A stretch of DNA of 23,096 nucleotides from Oscillospiraceae bacterium (GCA_016302015.1 JAEDOJ010000003.1:1-23096), one strand, 5' to 3'; positions 7,931-16,147 are shown, counted from the first letter of the stretch. Notes: generated from the sequence alone by a model not told the origin. A program made the numbers and translations.

Positions 7931-7959
7931 TTGCATTTTTCATATATTGATAGTATACT
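7931..7959 (+). promoter_or_regulatory. Promoter of mraZ and the dcw cluster
   Basis: TTGCAT (7931-7936) and TATACT (7954-7959) with a 17-base spacer. The predicted start near 7966 falls at the first of four 10-base repeats that look like an MraZ box. Confidence 0.75.
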
Positions 7960-7966
7960 TAGTATG

Positions 7967-8006
7967 AAGTGGAGCCGAATGGAGCAAAAATGAGGAAAAA
8001 GGAGGC
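7967..8006 (+). promoter_or_regulatory. MraZ box: four 10-base direct repeats
   Basis: Four consecutive 10-base units, AAGTGGAGCC, GAATGGAGCA, AAAATGAGGA and AAAAGGAGGC, run from 7967 to 8006 with exact 10-base phasing. MraZ is known to repress its own operon by binding short tandem repeats with a TGG/GTG core at roughly helical-turn spacing (TGGGN in E. coli, AAAGTGKNNN in mollicutes). The location, at the predicted transcription start just before mraZ, fits. The last two units are degenerate and the fourth contains the Shine-Dalgarno sequence. Confidence 0.7.
7999..8005 (+). promoter_or_regulatory. mraZ ribosome binding site, deciding the start
   Basis: AAGGAGG lies 8 bases before the ATG at 8014. 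This supports 8014 over the in-frame GTG at 7969, which has no ribosome site and would translate the MraZ-box repeats. Confidence 0.85.
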
Positions 8007-8013
8007 GAAGGGA

Positions 8014-8430
8014 ATGTACGGTCAATATAAGCACACATTGGATCCCAAGGGACGGCTGTTTGTTCCTTCCAAGCTGAAGGAAGAATTGGGCGCCTCCTTT
8101 TACGTTGCCAAGGCGGCGGACGCCTGCCTGACGGTCTACCCGGAGGAGGAGTGGCAGAAGGTTCTTGCCCACTGCAATGAGCTTCCCTCCTCCAAGGCAC
8201 GGGCCATGCGGTTCTTTTTTGCCAACGTCTGCAAGTGCGAGCCGGACAAGCAGGGGAGATTCCTCCTGCCGGAGTCCTTCCGGGACTATGCGGGGATCAC
8301 CAACGAGGTGATTTTCCTTGGACAGGCCGGCCGTGCGGAGATTTGGGCCGCGGAGCGGTACGAGGCGGAGGAAGCGAAATATCTGACGCCGGAAGCCATT
8401 GCGGCGGTCATGGAAGAATTGGGGTTCTAA
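8014..8430 (+). CDS. mraZ: Transcriptional regulator MraZ
   Basis: A 138-residue protein starting MYGQYKHTLDPKGRLFVPSK. MraZ is a ring-forming AbrB-like DNA-binding protein that represses the dcw operon it heads. Two tandem swapped-hairpin halves are visible: the first DPKGRLFVPSKL (about residues 10-21) and the second DKQGRFLLPESF (about 79-90). This duplicated DxxGRxxxP pattern is the family hallmark. Length is normal (about 140-150). The start at 8014 follows a strong AAGGAGG; an in-frame GTG at 7969 is rejected. The stop overlaps the rsmH start by one base (TAATG). Regulation is probably autorepression through the four repeats at 7967-8006. Confidence 0.96.
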   Translation: MYGQYKHTLDPKGRLFVPSKLKEELGASFYVAKAADACLTVYPEEEWQKVLAHCNELPSSKARAMRFFFANVCKCEPDKQGRFLLPESFRDYAGITNEVIFLGQAGRAEIWAAERYEAEEAKYLTPEAIAAVMEELGF

Positions 8431-9362
8431 TGGAATTTTCACATAAATCCGTCCTGCTGGACGAGTGTATCGAGGCTTTGCATATCAAGCCGGAGGGGAT
8501 CTATCTGGACGGCACCCTTGGGGGTGCGGGGCATTCTCTGGAGATTGCCAAACGCCTGACCACAGGCCGTCTCATCGGCGTGGACAGGGATCTGGTTGCC
8601 CTGACCGCCGCAGGGAAGCGGCTGGAGCCCTATTCGGATCGGGTCACCACGGTGCATTCCAATTTTTCGGAGTTGGAACGGATTCTGGCAGACCTGGGTC
8701 TGGATGCTGTGGACGGGATGCTCTTTGATCTTGGGGTTTCCTCTCCGCAGTTGGATGATGCCCAGCGGGGCTTCTCTTATATGGCGGACGCACCGCTGGA
8801 TATGCGGATGAATAAGGAAGACAGCCTGACGGCCTACGACGTGGTGAACGGCTGGCCTCAGGAGGAGCTGCGCCGGATTCTGTTTGAGTACGGCGAGGAG
8901 CGGTATGCGCCCCTGATTGCGGCGGCCATTGTCCGCAAACGGGAGCTTGCGCCCATACAAACCACCCTGGAGCTGGTGGACGTGATCCGCAGCGCCATGC
9001 CGGGACAGGGTCTGCGGGAAAAGCAGCACCCTGCCAAACGCAGTTTTCAGGCCATCCGCATTGCGGTGAATGATGAACTGGGCGCGGTAAAAAAGCTGAT
9101 GCAAACCGCCTTTCAGCATTTGAAGCCCCAGGGGCGGTTGGCGGTGATCACCTTCCATTCTCTGGAAGACCGTATCGTCAAAAGCGAAATGCAGCAGGCA
9201 GCCCGGGGCTGCACCTGCCCCCCGGAGTTTCCGGTCTGCGTCTGCGGAAAGAAGCCACAGATCCGACTGGTAACCAGAAAGCCCATTGTGTCCGGGGAGA
9301 AGGAACTGAAGGAAAATCCCCGGGCGAGAAGCGCCAAGCTGAGGGTGGCGGAAAAACTGTAA
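8430..9362 (+). CDS. rsmH: 16S rRNA (cytosine-1402-N4)-methyltransferase RsmH (MraW)
   Basis: A 310-residue SAM-dependent methyltransferase beginning MEFSHKSVLLDECIEAL. RsmH methylates N4 of C1402 in 16S rRNA, in the ribosomal P site. Family motifs are the HxSVLL start, the SAM motif YLDGTLGGAGHS (25-36), DRD at about 52-54, FDLGVSSPQLDD in mid-protein, HPAKRSFQAIRIAVNDEL and ITFHSLEDRIVK. The usual cysteine-rich CTCPPEFPVCVC segment follows. The start is fixed by a one-base overlap with the mraZ stop, giving a start identical in position to the family; longer in-frame readings run into mraZ. As in most bacteria it follows mraZ and precedes ftsL. Confidence 0.97.
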   Translation: MEFSHKSVLLDECIEALHIKPEGIYLDGTLGGAGHSLEIAKRLTTGRLIGVDRDLVALTAAGKRLEPYSDRVTTVHSNFSELERILADLGLDAVDGMLFDLGVSSPQLDDAQRGFSYMADAPLDMRMNKEDSLTAYDVVNGWPQEELRRILFEYGEERYAPLIAAAIVRKRELAPIQTTLELVDVIRSAMPGQGLREKQHPAKRSFQAIRIAVNDELGAVKKLMQTAFQHLKPQGRLAVITFHSLEDRIVKSEMQQAARGCTCPPEFPVCVCGKKPQIRLVTRKPIVSGEKELKENPRARSAKLRVAEKL

Positions 9363-9383
9363 GAAGAAAGGAGCGCACGGAAG

Positions 9384-9887
9384 ATGAGATATCCCACGGA
9401 GGGTTCGTCTGCAGTTCAGACCCGGGAAAGTGCGGCTCGTCCTCTGAAGCGCTCTGAGGGGCTGCCGGAGGAGCCTCTTCATCCCGGCCCGGCACGAAGG
9501 GTCAAAAGCAAGCTGCATATTTCACCCTTTGCCGTTCTGGGCAGCGGGGCGGCGCTGGTGATGCTGTTCCTTGTGATTTTCAGCTATATGCGGCTGTATG
9601 AGACCCAAAGCACCGTCAGCGGGTTAAAACAGGAAATCACGGAATTGGAGCAGCAGCAGGAACGGCTGTCTGCCCGGTTTGAAAACGCTTTGAATTTGGA
9701 GGAGGTGGAAGCCCGTGCCCGGAAGCTGGGGCTGCGGGAGCCTCTGCCCTCACAAATTGTCTATGTAGAGGTGGCGGCCGGCGATACCACAGAGGTCTTC
9801 CAGGCGCCGGAGGAGGGAAATATTTTCCGCCGGGTCTATGAGGCCATTGCCGGTACCATTTCCGATGCCGTGGAATACTTCTTATAG
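9384..9887 (+). CDS. ftsL: Cell division protein FtsL (septum formation initiator-like)
   Basis: A 167-residue bitopic membrane protein. FtsL pairs with FtsB/DivIC and FtsQ/DivIB in the divisome and helps activate FtsW and its PBP. Residues 1-47 are cytoplasmic, polar and proline-rich. One membrane segment spans about 48-68 (FAVLGSGAALVMLFLVIFSY), followed by a coiled coil at about 70-105 (TVSGLKQEITELEQQQERLS). A KLGLREP segment near 114-120 resembles the end of the FtsL/DivIC core, and a 45-residue tail follows. FtsL is poorly conserved, so the call rests on topology plus position between rsmH and the PBP gene. An AAAGGAG site precedes the ATG by about 9 bases. It is longer than the usual 90-130 residues. 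Confidence 0.85.
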   Translation: MRYPTEGSSAVQTRESAARPLKRSEGLPEEPLHPGPARRVKSKLHISPFAVLGSGAALVMLFLVIFSYMRLYETQSTVSGLKQEITELEQQQERLSARFENALNLEEVEARARKLGLREPLPSQIVYVEVAAGDTTEVFQAPEEGNIFRRVYEAIAGTISDAVEYFL

Positions 9888-9914
9888 TCTGCCACATATA
9901 GTAAACAAGCAGAG

Positions 9915-9949
9915 CATGGGCGGTGAACCACGGTTCCGCCCATGTTTTT
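9915..9949 (+). terminator. Terminator-like hairpin inside the dcw cluster, between ftsL and the PBP gene
   Basis: A perfect 9-base-pair stem (CATGGGCGG at 9915-9923 with CCGCCCATG at 9936-9944) is followed directly by five T residues (9945-9949). The 12-base loop can close further (AACC/GGTT). It lies 27 bases after the ftsL stop and 24 bases before the PBP start, in the longest gap within mraZ-ftsQ. No new promoter is evident in the 24 bases beyond it. It could attenuate transcription or stabilise a 3' end. Confidence 0.7.
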
Positions 9950-9973
9950 GGACTATGAATCCCGGAGGCAAGC

Positions 9974-12328
9974 ATGAAGAAGGATCGCATCAAACAAACG
10001 ATGCCTCCGATCCGGCGGCAGAACCGTTCGGTTTCGGACACCTATATCCGTAAGGGGATTTTTGTCCTGATGGTGCTTCTGGGTGTGGTTGCCTTTGGGG
10101 TGCTGACAGGACGGCTGGTCAAGCTGATGCTTGTGGATCATGATTATTATGAATCCAAGGCCATCAGCAATCAAACCCGGAGCACCAGCGTAACCGCCTC
10201 CCGGGGCACCATTTATGACCGGAATATGGAGGTCATGGCGGCCTCCTCCAGCGTGGAGAATATTTTTCTGGATCCGCTGGAGCTGTCCCAGAACAAGGTG
10301 GACATTGACGCTTTGGCCAAAAATCTGGCGGAGCTTCTGGATTTGGAGGAGGACTATATCAAGGAGCAGGCGGCGGACACCTCCATGCGGTATAAGGTGA
10401 TCAAGCGAAAGCAGCCCCAGGAGGTCTGCGACGCGGTTCGCGGCTATGTCAGCGAAAACGGAATTATCGGCGTACATTTGGAGCCGGATTCCCTGCGATA
10501 TTATCCCAATCACCAGATTGCCTCTCAGCTTCTGGGCTTTACCAACACGGAGAACAAGGGTGCGGAGGGGCTGGAATCCTATTACAACACCACGCTGGAG
10601 GGAACCGCGGGCGCGGTGATCACCACCAAGGGGAATAACGAGACGGAAATGCTCTATTCCTATGAGAAATACTATGAAGCCAGCGACGGGGACAGTCTGG
10701 TTCTGACCATTGACCGAACGGTGCAGCGGTCGCTGGAAAAGCAACTGGAGGATGCGGTTGACCGCTACGATGTTCTCAACGGCGCCTTCGGCATTGTGAT
10801 GGACGCCCAGACCGGAGAGGTTCTGGCCATGGCGACGCTGGGCAATTACGATCCCAATCAGTATCTGGACATTGCGGACGGGAGAACGGCTGCGGCGCTG
10901 CAGGAGCAGTATATGGCGGCGCTGGAGCTTCCCGACGGCAGCCAGCTTCGCAATGCGGCCATGGAGGAATATCAGGACGCTCTGGCGGAGGCCAGACTGA
11001 AGCAGTGGCGAAACCGCTGCGTGTCCGACGGCTATGAGCCCGGCTCCACCTTTAAGGTGATCACTCTGGCCTCCGCGCTGGATTCCGGGGCGGTAACTTT
11101 GAACGATACCTTCCACTGCGGCGGCGTGGAGCAGTTTGAGGGACGGTCCCAGCCCCTGAACTGCTGGAGACACACCGGTCACGGCAGTGAAACCACCGCT
11201 CAGGCGTTGCAGAATTCCTGCAACATTGCCTTCGGTCATATCGGCCTGATGATGGGCGGCGATACCTTATATGATTATTGCAGCGCCTTTGGCCTGATGG
11301 AGCGTACCGGCATCGACCTTCCCGGCGAGGCCAGCGGCCTGTTTCATACCAGAGAACGGCTGGCGGATCAGGATTCCTACGGAACCTCCTACCTGCTGGC
11401 AACCTCCTTCGGACAGACGGTGAAGCCCACCCCCATCCAATTGGTTCGAGCCATTTGCGCCGTGGTCAACGGCGGCTATCTGCTGGAGCCTTATGTGGTC
11501 TCTCAGGTGCTGGACGGCAACGGAAACGTGGTGGAACAGCATGAGCGCACCGTGGTGCGGCAGGTGATCTCCGAGGAAACCTCCGCCACCATGTGCGAGC
11601 TGATCGAATCCGTGGTGACGGAGGGGACGGCGAAGAACGCCAAGGTGGCAGGCTTCCGCATCGGCGGCAAAACCGGTACGGCGGAAAAAACCGACCAAAA
11701 GGATGAAAACGGCGAGTATACCAACGATAAAATCGTCTCCTTTGTGGGCATTGCGCCCATGCAGGACCCCAGATATGTGGTTTTGGTGGCTTTGGATACG
11801 CCCAATGCCGCCACAGGCCAGTATATTTCCGGCGGCGTCATGGCGGCGCCTACGGTAGCGGCGGTGTTTGAGGATATCCTCCCCTATCTTGGGGTGGAGC
11901 CGGAATACGGGGAAGAGGATCTGAGCCGGGTGAACATCGCCATGCCCGATGTCATGGGCATGACCCAGACAGAGGCGGCGAAGGTCTTAAAGGAAAACGG
12001 TTTGGACTGGAAAATCATCGGGGAAGGCAGCAGCATCATGGGACAGATTCCCGCAGCGGGAAAGGCCCTTCCGGGAAATTCCACGGTGATTCTGTATTTG
12101 GACGATTCCATGCCAAAGGATCAGGTGGAAGTGCCTGATCTCATGGGTATGACCGTGTCCGAAGCGACGCAGGCGCTGATGGATTTGGGCCTGTATTTGC
12201 AGGCCAGGGGGACGGATACTACCGCATGGTATGTGGTGGTAACGGATCAGGATCTGGAAGCGGGTACCAAGGTAGACCGTGGTACGACCATCACGGTAAT
12301 TTTCGCTGATACCACGGCGATGGATTAG
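9974..12328 (+). CDS. Class B penicillin-binding protein with two PASTA domains (FtsI/SpoVD type)
   Basis: A 784-residue membrane-anchored transpeptidase that cross-links peptidoglycan with FtsW at the septum. The short cytoplasmic tail is followed by one membrane segment (about 28-48). The pedestal/dimerisation domain includes RGTIYDRN (about 76-83). Catalytic motifs of the transpeptidase domain are STFK (S358 nucleophile, K361), SCN (S415-N417) and KTG (566-568). Two C-terminal PASTA domains lie at about 655-712 and 718-781 (MPDVMGMTQTEAAKVL and VPDLMGMTVSEATQAL). A GGAGG site lies 6 bases upstream of the ATG. Bacilli often have pbpB and spoVD in tandem here; only one gene is present, so it could serve division, sporulation or both. 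It follows a terminator-like hairpin after ftsL. Confidence 0.95.
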   Translation: MKKDRIKQTMPPIRRQNRSVSDTYIRKGIFVLMVLLGVVAFGVLTGRLVKLMLVDHDYYESKAISNQTRSTSVTASRGTIYDRNMEVMAASSSVENIFLDPLELSQNKVDIDALAKNLAELLDLEEDYIKEQAADTSMRYKVIKRKQPQEVCDAVRGYVSENGIIGVHLEPDSLRYYPNHQIASQLLGFTNTENKGAEGLESYYNTTLEGTAGAVITTKGNNETEMLYSYEKYYEASDGDSLVLTIDRTVQRSLEKQLEDAVDRYDVLNGAFGIVMDAQTGEVLAMATLGNYDPNQYLDIADGRTAAALQEQYMAALELPDGSQLRNAAMEEYQDALAEARLKQWRNRCVSDGYEPGSTFKVITLASALDSGAVTLNDTFHCGGVEQFEGRSQPLNCWRHTGHGSETTAQALQNSCNIAFGHIGLMMGGDTLYDYCSAFGLMERTGIDLPGEASGLFHTRERLADQDSYGTSYLLATSFGQTVKPTPIQLVRAICAVVNGGYLLEPYVVSQVLDGNGNVVEQHERTVVRQVISEETSATMCELIESVVTEGTAKNAKVAGFRIGGKTGTAEKTDQKDENGEYTNDKIVSFVGIAPMQDPRYVVLVALDTPNAATGQYISGGVMAAPTVAAVFEDILPYLGVEPEYGEEDLSRVNIAMPDVMGMTQTEAAKVLKENGLDWKIIGEGSSIMGQIPAAGKALPGNSTVILYLDDSMPKDQVEVPDLMGMTVSEATQALMDLGLYLQARGTDTTAWYVVVTDQDLEAGTKVDRGTTITVIFADTTAMD

Positions 12329-12336
12329 GAGCAGCT

Positions 12337-13794
12337 ATGAAATTAGAAGCACTGATAAAAGATATTGAAATTCTGAACACCAATGCGCCCATGGATCTGG
12401 AGATCACAGGCGTCAGCTATTCCACAAGGACGCTGAAGCCGGGAGACCTGTTTGTGGCCATCCCCGGCTTCGCCACGGACGGACACAGGTTTATTCCCGA
12501 CGCAATCCGCCGGGGCGCAGCCCTTGTCCTGTGCGAGAGGGAACTGCCGGAGACTGTGCCCTGGGTGCAGGTGGCGTCCTCCAGAGAGGCTCTGGCAAAG
12601 CTGGGGGCCAACTGGTACGGACACCCTGCCAAAGCCATGAAAATGATCGGCGTCACCGGTACAAACGGAAAAACCTCCACCACCTACCTGCTCAAAGCCC
12701 TTTTGGAGAACGCGGTGGGGGCGAAGGTGGGGCTGGTAGGTACTATCTGCAATATGATCGGGGAGGAGGTTCTGGAAACAGAGCGTACCACCCCGGAGAG
12801 CTTTGAATTACAGGGTCTTCTGGCGCGGATGCGGGACGCAGGCTGTACCCATGTGGTCATGGAGGTTTCCTCCCATGCCCTGGTGCTTCACCGGGTGGGG
12901 GAGATTCGGTATCAGGTGGGGGCGTTTACCAACCTGACGGAGGATCATCTGGATTTTCATAAGACCATGGAGGAGTATCGCAGGGCAAAATCCCTGCTGT
13001 TCCGCCAGACAGACCGGGGCGTTTTTGATATTGACGACCCGGCGGCGGGAAAAATGATTGACGAAGCCGCCTCCAGCGTATATACTGTTGGTATTGCGCC
13101 TTCGGCAGACCTCCACGGGGAAAACATTGTTTTAGGCTCTGACCATATTGAAATGGACGTGGTGGAGGGAGAGAAGTCCGCCCATCTGCGGCTGGGGATT
13201 CCGGGCAGATTTACCGTCAGCAATGCTCTGGTCACCCTGGGCATCGCCCGCCAGTTGGGGATTGATCTGGAAACTGCGGTAGCGGCTCTGTCCAGGGCCA
13301 GGGGGGTCAAGGGTCGGATCGAGGTGGTTCCCACCCCCGGCAGAGACTTCACCGTGCTCATCGACTACGCCCACACTCCCGACGGACTGGAAAATGTCCT
13401 GAACTCCGTCCGGGACTTCTGCAAGGGCAGATTGATCGCCGTGTTCGGCTGCGGCGGGGACCGTGACCGCACCAAACGTCCCATTATGGGGGAGATCGGT
13501 GTGCGCTGTGCGGATTTCGCCATCATTACCTCCGATAACCCCAGAACGGAAGAGCCTATGGCGATCATTCAGGATATCCTTGAGGGGGTAAAGGGAACAA
13601 AAACCCCCTATCTGGTGGAGGAGAACCGAAGGAAGGCCATCCGTCTTGCCATCTCCATGGCGAAAAAGGACGATATTATCGTGCTGGCGGGGAAGGGACA
13701 CGAGACCTACCAGATTTTGGGCACGGAAAAAACACATTTGGATGAACGTGAGGAGGTTGCCTCAGCGTTATGGGAAACCAGAGAATTACCCTGA
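12337..13794 (+). CDS. murE: UDP-MurNAc-tripeptide synthetase MurE, meso-diaminopimelate type
   Basis: A 485-residue cytoplasmic Mur ligase adding the third stem-peptide residue to UDP-MurNAc-L-Ala-D-Glu. The N-terminal domain has the SYSTRTLKPGDLFVAIPG uridine-binding region (about 27-44). The ATP loop GTNGKTST is at 108-115, TTPES follows near 152, and GKGHETYQ lies near the C-terminus. The DNPR motif at 400-403 is the established hallmark of enzymes that add meso-diaminopimelate rather than L-lysine, so the organism's peptidoglycan is predicted to be meso-DAP type. An AGGAG ribosome site overlaps the PBP stop, 8 bases before. The gene overlaps murF by 25 bases, so the two are translationally coupled. 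Confidence 0.97.
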   Translation: MKLEALIKDIEILNTNAPMDLEITGVSYSTRTLKPGDLFVAIPGFATDGHRFIPDAIRRGAALVLCERELPETVPWVQVASSREALAKLGANWYGHPAKAMKMIGVTGTNGKTSTTYLLKALLENAVGAKVGLVGTICNMIGEEVLETERTTPESFELQGLLARMRDAGCTHVVMEVSSHALVLHRVGEIRYQVGAFTNLTEDHLDFHKTMEEYRRAKSLLFRQTDRGVFDIDDPAAGKMIDEAASSVYTVGIAPSADLHGENIVLGSDHIEMDVVEGEKSAHLRLGIPGRFTVSNALVTLGIARQLGIDLETAVAALSRARGVKGRIEVVPTPGRDFTVLIDYAHTPDGLENVLNSVRDFCKGRLIAVFGCGGDRDRTKRPIMGEIGVRCADFAIITSDNPRTEEPMAIIQDILEGVKGTKTPYLVEENRRKAIRLAISMAKKDDIIVLAGKGHETYQILGTEKTHLDEREEVASALWETRELP

Positions 13795-15140
13795 AGCAGG
13801 CAGCGCAGTGGTGCGGCGGCAGCGTTGCGCCGGAATTTGAAGCTGTCACCTTCAGCGGAGCAAATTTTGATACCAGACGGCTGGCAGCGGGGGAGCTGTT
13901 TGTTGCCATCGTGGGCGAACGGGACGGCCATGACTTTGTCCCTGCCGCCATGGAAAAGGGGGCGGCGGCAGTCCTTGCCAGCCGGCCTCTGGCGCAGACC
14001 ATTCCTGCCATCTATGTGGAGGATACGGTCACCGCTTTGCAGGCCGTCGCCAGAGAGTGGCGGGAGAGCCTGAGCTTCCGCAGCGTGGGCATTACCGGCA
14101 GCGTGGGAAAAACCACCACCAAGGAAATGACGGCGGCGGTGCTGGAAACCACCTATCGCACCTGTTATACCGCTGAAAATTTCAATAACGGTCTGGGACT
14201 GCCTGTGACGGTGCTGGGCATCCCGGAGGACTGTCAGGCGGCGGTGCTGGAAATGGGCATGAACCATTTCGGAGAAATCTCTCTCCTTACCGCCATTGCC
14301 CAGCCGGAGCTGGCAGTGATTACCAATGTGGGAACCATGCATATTGAGAATCTGGGTTCCCGGGAGGGGATCCTCCGGGCGAAGCTGGAGATTTTGGAGG
14401 GACTGCGTCCCGGCGGAACCGCTGTTTTCAACGGAGATAACGACCTGCTGGCTGCCGTGGCAGACCGGTACCATGCCGTCACCTTCGGCATGGAGGAGCA
14501 TAACACCGTCCGGGCTGTGAAAGTGGAAGAATTTGAGGATGAAATTCACTTTTCTGCCCTTGCCTTTGGTCAGGAGCTCCCGGTGATCCTGCCGGTGGCG
14601 GGGAAGCATAATGTGTACAACGCCCTGGCCGCCATTACGGTGGGTCTGCTGTCCGGCGTGAGCCCGGAGAATATCCAGAAGGCTTTGGCCGGCTTCCATA
14701 ATACGGGGATGCGGCAGAACCGGAAGGAACTGGGCTCGTGGCACATTCTGGAGGATTGCTACAACGCCGGGCCGGAATCCATGGGCGCAGCCCTGGAGGT
14801 TCTGGCACAGGCGGGAGGCAGAAGGATCGCCGTGCTGGGCGGTATGCTGGAATTGGGAGACTTTGCCCCCGGCCTGCATTATGAGGTGGGCAGGAAGGCG
14901 GCAGCCGTGGCGGATCTGCTCTTCGCCTACGGAGAGCAGGCACAGCAATACGTTCTTGGGGCAAAGGCGGCAGGGCTGGAGCAGGCCTGGTATTTTGACA
15001 CCCACGAAGCCCTTGCCCAAAGCCTGAAGGAGAAAGCCCTCCCCGGAGATACCATTCTGGTCAAGGGCAGCCGGGGTATGCGAATGGAGCGGGTGCTTCA
15101 ATTATTAGATACAACCGATGGAGGAAAACATCATGGATAA
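13770..15140 (+). CDS. murF: UDP-MurNAc-tripeptide--D-Ala-D-Ala ligase MurF
   Basis: A 456-residue Mur ligase adding D-Ala-D-Ala to complete the UDP-MurNAc-pentapeptide, substrate of MraY. Family features are TDxR-like FDTRRLAAGELFVAI (33-47), the ATP loop GSVGKTTTKEM (110-120), ENFNNGLGLPVTVL, LEMGMNHFGEI, the GKHNVYNALAA segment, and DCYNAGPESM, a mild variant of the usual DAYNANPxSM. The start overlaps the last 25 bases of murE in another frame (ATGGGAAACCAGAG), without a strong Shine-Dalgarno, consistent with coupling. The murF end overlaps mraY by 8 bases. Length is normal. The enzyme would depend on a D-Ala-D-Ala ligase (ddl), which is not in the window. Confidence 0.96.
   Translation: MGNQRITLKQAAQWCGGSVAPEFEAVTFSGANFDTRRLAAGELFVAIVGERDGHDFVPAAMEKGAAAVLASRPLAQTIPAIYVEDTVTALQAVAREWRESLSFRSVGITGSVGKTTTKEMTAAVLETTYRTCYTAENFNNGLGLPVTVLGIPEDCQAAVLEMGMNHFGEISLLTAIAQPELAVITNVGTMHIENLGSREGILRAKLEILEGLRPGGTAVFNGDNDLLAAVADRYHAVTFGMEEHNTVRAVKVEEFEDEIHFSALAFGQELPVILPVAGKHNVYNALAAITVGLLSGVSPENIQKALAGFHNTGMRQNRKELGSWHILEDCYNAGPESMGAALEVLAQAGGRRIAVLGGMLELGDFAPGLHYEVGRKAAAVADLLFAYGEQAQQYVLGAKAAGLEQAWYFDTHEALAQSLKEKALPGDTILVKGSRGMRMERVLQLLDTTDGGKHHG
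15120..15124 (+). promoter_or_regulatory. mraY ribosome binding site, deciding the start
   Basis: GGAGG lies 8 bases before the ATG at 15133. The upstream in-frame ATG at 15118 overlaps this site and has no Shine-Dalgarno of its own, so 15133 is preferred. Confidence 0.8.
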
Positions 15141-16128
15141 GTCGTTGATTTTGGTACTGGTCTCAATCGTTGGAGGCTTCGCCCTGGCCGCCGGGCTGGG
15201 AAAGCTCATTGTTCCCGCGCTGCGGGCGCTGAAAGCGGGTCAGTCCATTCGTGAGGTAGGCCCCAAGTGGCATAACGGCAAGGCCGGAACCCCCACCATG
15301 GGCGGTCTGGTGTTTATCGCCGCCTCGCTGCTGTGCGTTTTTACCGGCATTCCCGCTCTGCTGGCGGGAGAGTATTCCCACCTGCTGGTGCTGGGACTGG
15401 CGGTCATGTTCGGCCTGATCGGCTTCTATGACGACTTTATCAAGGTCAAAAAGCACCGGAATCTGGGGCTGACCAGCCTGCAAAAGCTGGTGCTGCAGAT
15501 TTTGGCGGCGGTAGTCTTCCTTGTGGCCATGCACTTCACCGGCAATCTCAAATATGACCTCTATATCCCCTTTGTGAAGGAACCTGTGGTGCAGATTCCC
15601 GTGGTGCTGTATCTGGCGGTGGCGATTTTTGCCATTGTGGGCTGCGTGAACGCAGTCAACCTGACCGACGGCATCGACGGCCTTGCCACCGGCGTCACCC
15701 TGCCTGTGATGGTTTTCTTTGTCCTTGCCGCTACCGGCCTTGGAAAAATGGGGCTGGCCACCTTCCCGGCGGCTCTGGCCGGCGGTCTGGGGGGCTTCCT
15801 CTTCTATAATTTCTATCCCGCAAAGACCTTTATGGGCGACACCGGCTCTCTCTTCCTGGGAGGCGCTGTGGTGGGCATGGCCTTTGCCCTGGATATGCCG
15901 CTGGTATTGCTCCTGGTGGGCATCATCTACATCATCGAGACCCTTTCCGACATCATTCAGGTGGGCTATTTCAAGCTGACCCACGGAAAGCGTGTGTTCA
16001 AAATGGCGCCGATTCATCACCACTTTGAAATGTGCGGCTGGTCGGAAAAGAAAATCTGGACGGTTTTTGTCTCCGTCACCGTGATCATGTGCGTGCTTGC
16101 CTGGTTCGGCGTGCGGATCTGGTTCTAA
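15133..16128 (+). CDS. mraY: Phospho-MurNAc-pentapeptide transferase MraY
   Basis: A 331-residue polytopic membrane enzyme (about ten membrane segments) that transfers phospho-MurNAc-pentapeptide to undecaprenyl phosphate, making lipid I. Family signatures are GPKWHNGKAGTPTMGG (43-58), the catalytic acidic pair D100-D101 in FYDDFIKV, NAVNLTDGIDGLATG (173-187), FMGDTGS (233-239, D236) and the PIHHHFE loop (293-299), all intact. Length matches the family (about 320-360). The ATG at 15133 is chosen because of GGAGG at 15120-15124; it overlaps the murF stop by 8 bases. In most Bacillota murD follows mraY, but here ftsW follows after 19 bases. Confidence 0.97.
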   Translation: MDKSLILVLVSIVGGFALAAGLGKLIVPALRALKAGQSIREVGPKWHNGKAGTPTMGGLVFIAASLLCVFTGIPALLAGEYSHLLVLGLAVMFGLIGFYDDFIKVKKHRNLGLTSLQKLVLQILAAVVFLVAMHFTGNLKYDLYIPFVKEPVVQIPVVLYLAVAIFAIVGCVNAVNLTDGIDGLATGVTLPVMVFFVLAATGLGKMGLATFPAALAGGLGGFLFYNFYPAKTFMGDTGSLFLGGAVVGMAFALDMPLVLLLVGIIYIIETLSDIIQVGYFKLTHGKRVFKMAPIHHHFEMCGWSEKKIWTVFVSVTVIMCVLAWFGVRIWF

Positions 16129-16134
16129 ACAGTT

Positions 16135-16140
16135 AGGAGG
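16135..16140 (+). promoter_or_regulatory. ftsW ribosome binding site, pointing to a GTG start
   Basis: AGGAGG ends 7 bases before the GTG at 16148. The in-frame ATG at 16097 lies inside mraY and has no matching site. Confidence 0.8.
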
Positions 16141-16147
16141 AACAGGA

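Noticed and set aside
7969..8013. Upstream GTG start for mraZ adding 15 residues
   Set aside because: It lies at the transcription start, has no Shine-Dalgarno, and its codons are the MraZ-box repeats; the ATG at 8014 has a strong site.
13707..15101. 464-codon open frame antisense to murF
   Set aside because: Shadow of murF, whose motifs are complete; no ribosome site or recognisable domain.
16097..16147. Upstream ATG start for ftsW inside mraY
   Set aside because: No ribosome site; the extra 17 residues are not FtsW-like, whereas the GTG at 16148 follows AGGAGG.
16129..16147. murD remnant between mraY and ftsW
   Set aside because: Only 19 bases separate the genes, and they are accounted for by the ftsW ribosome site.
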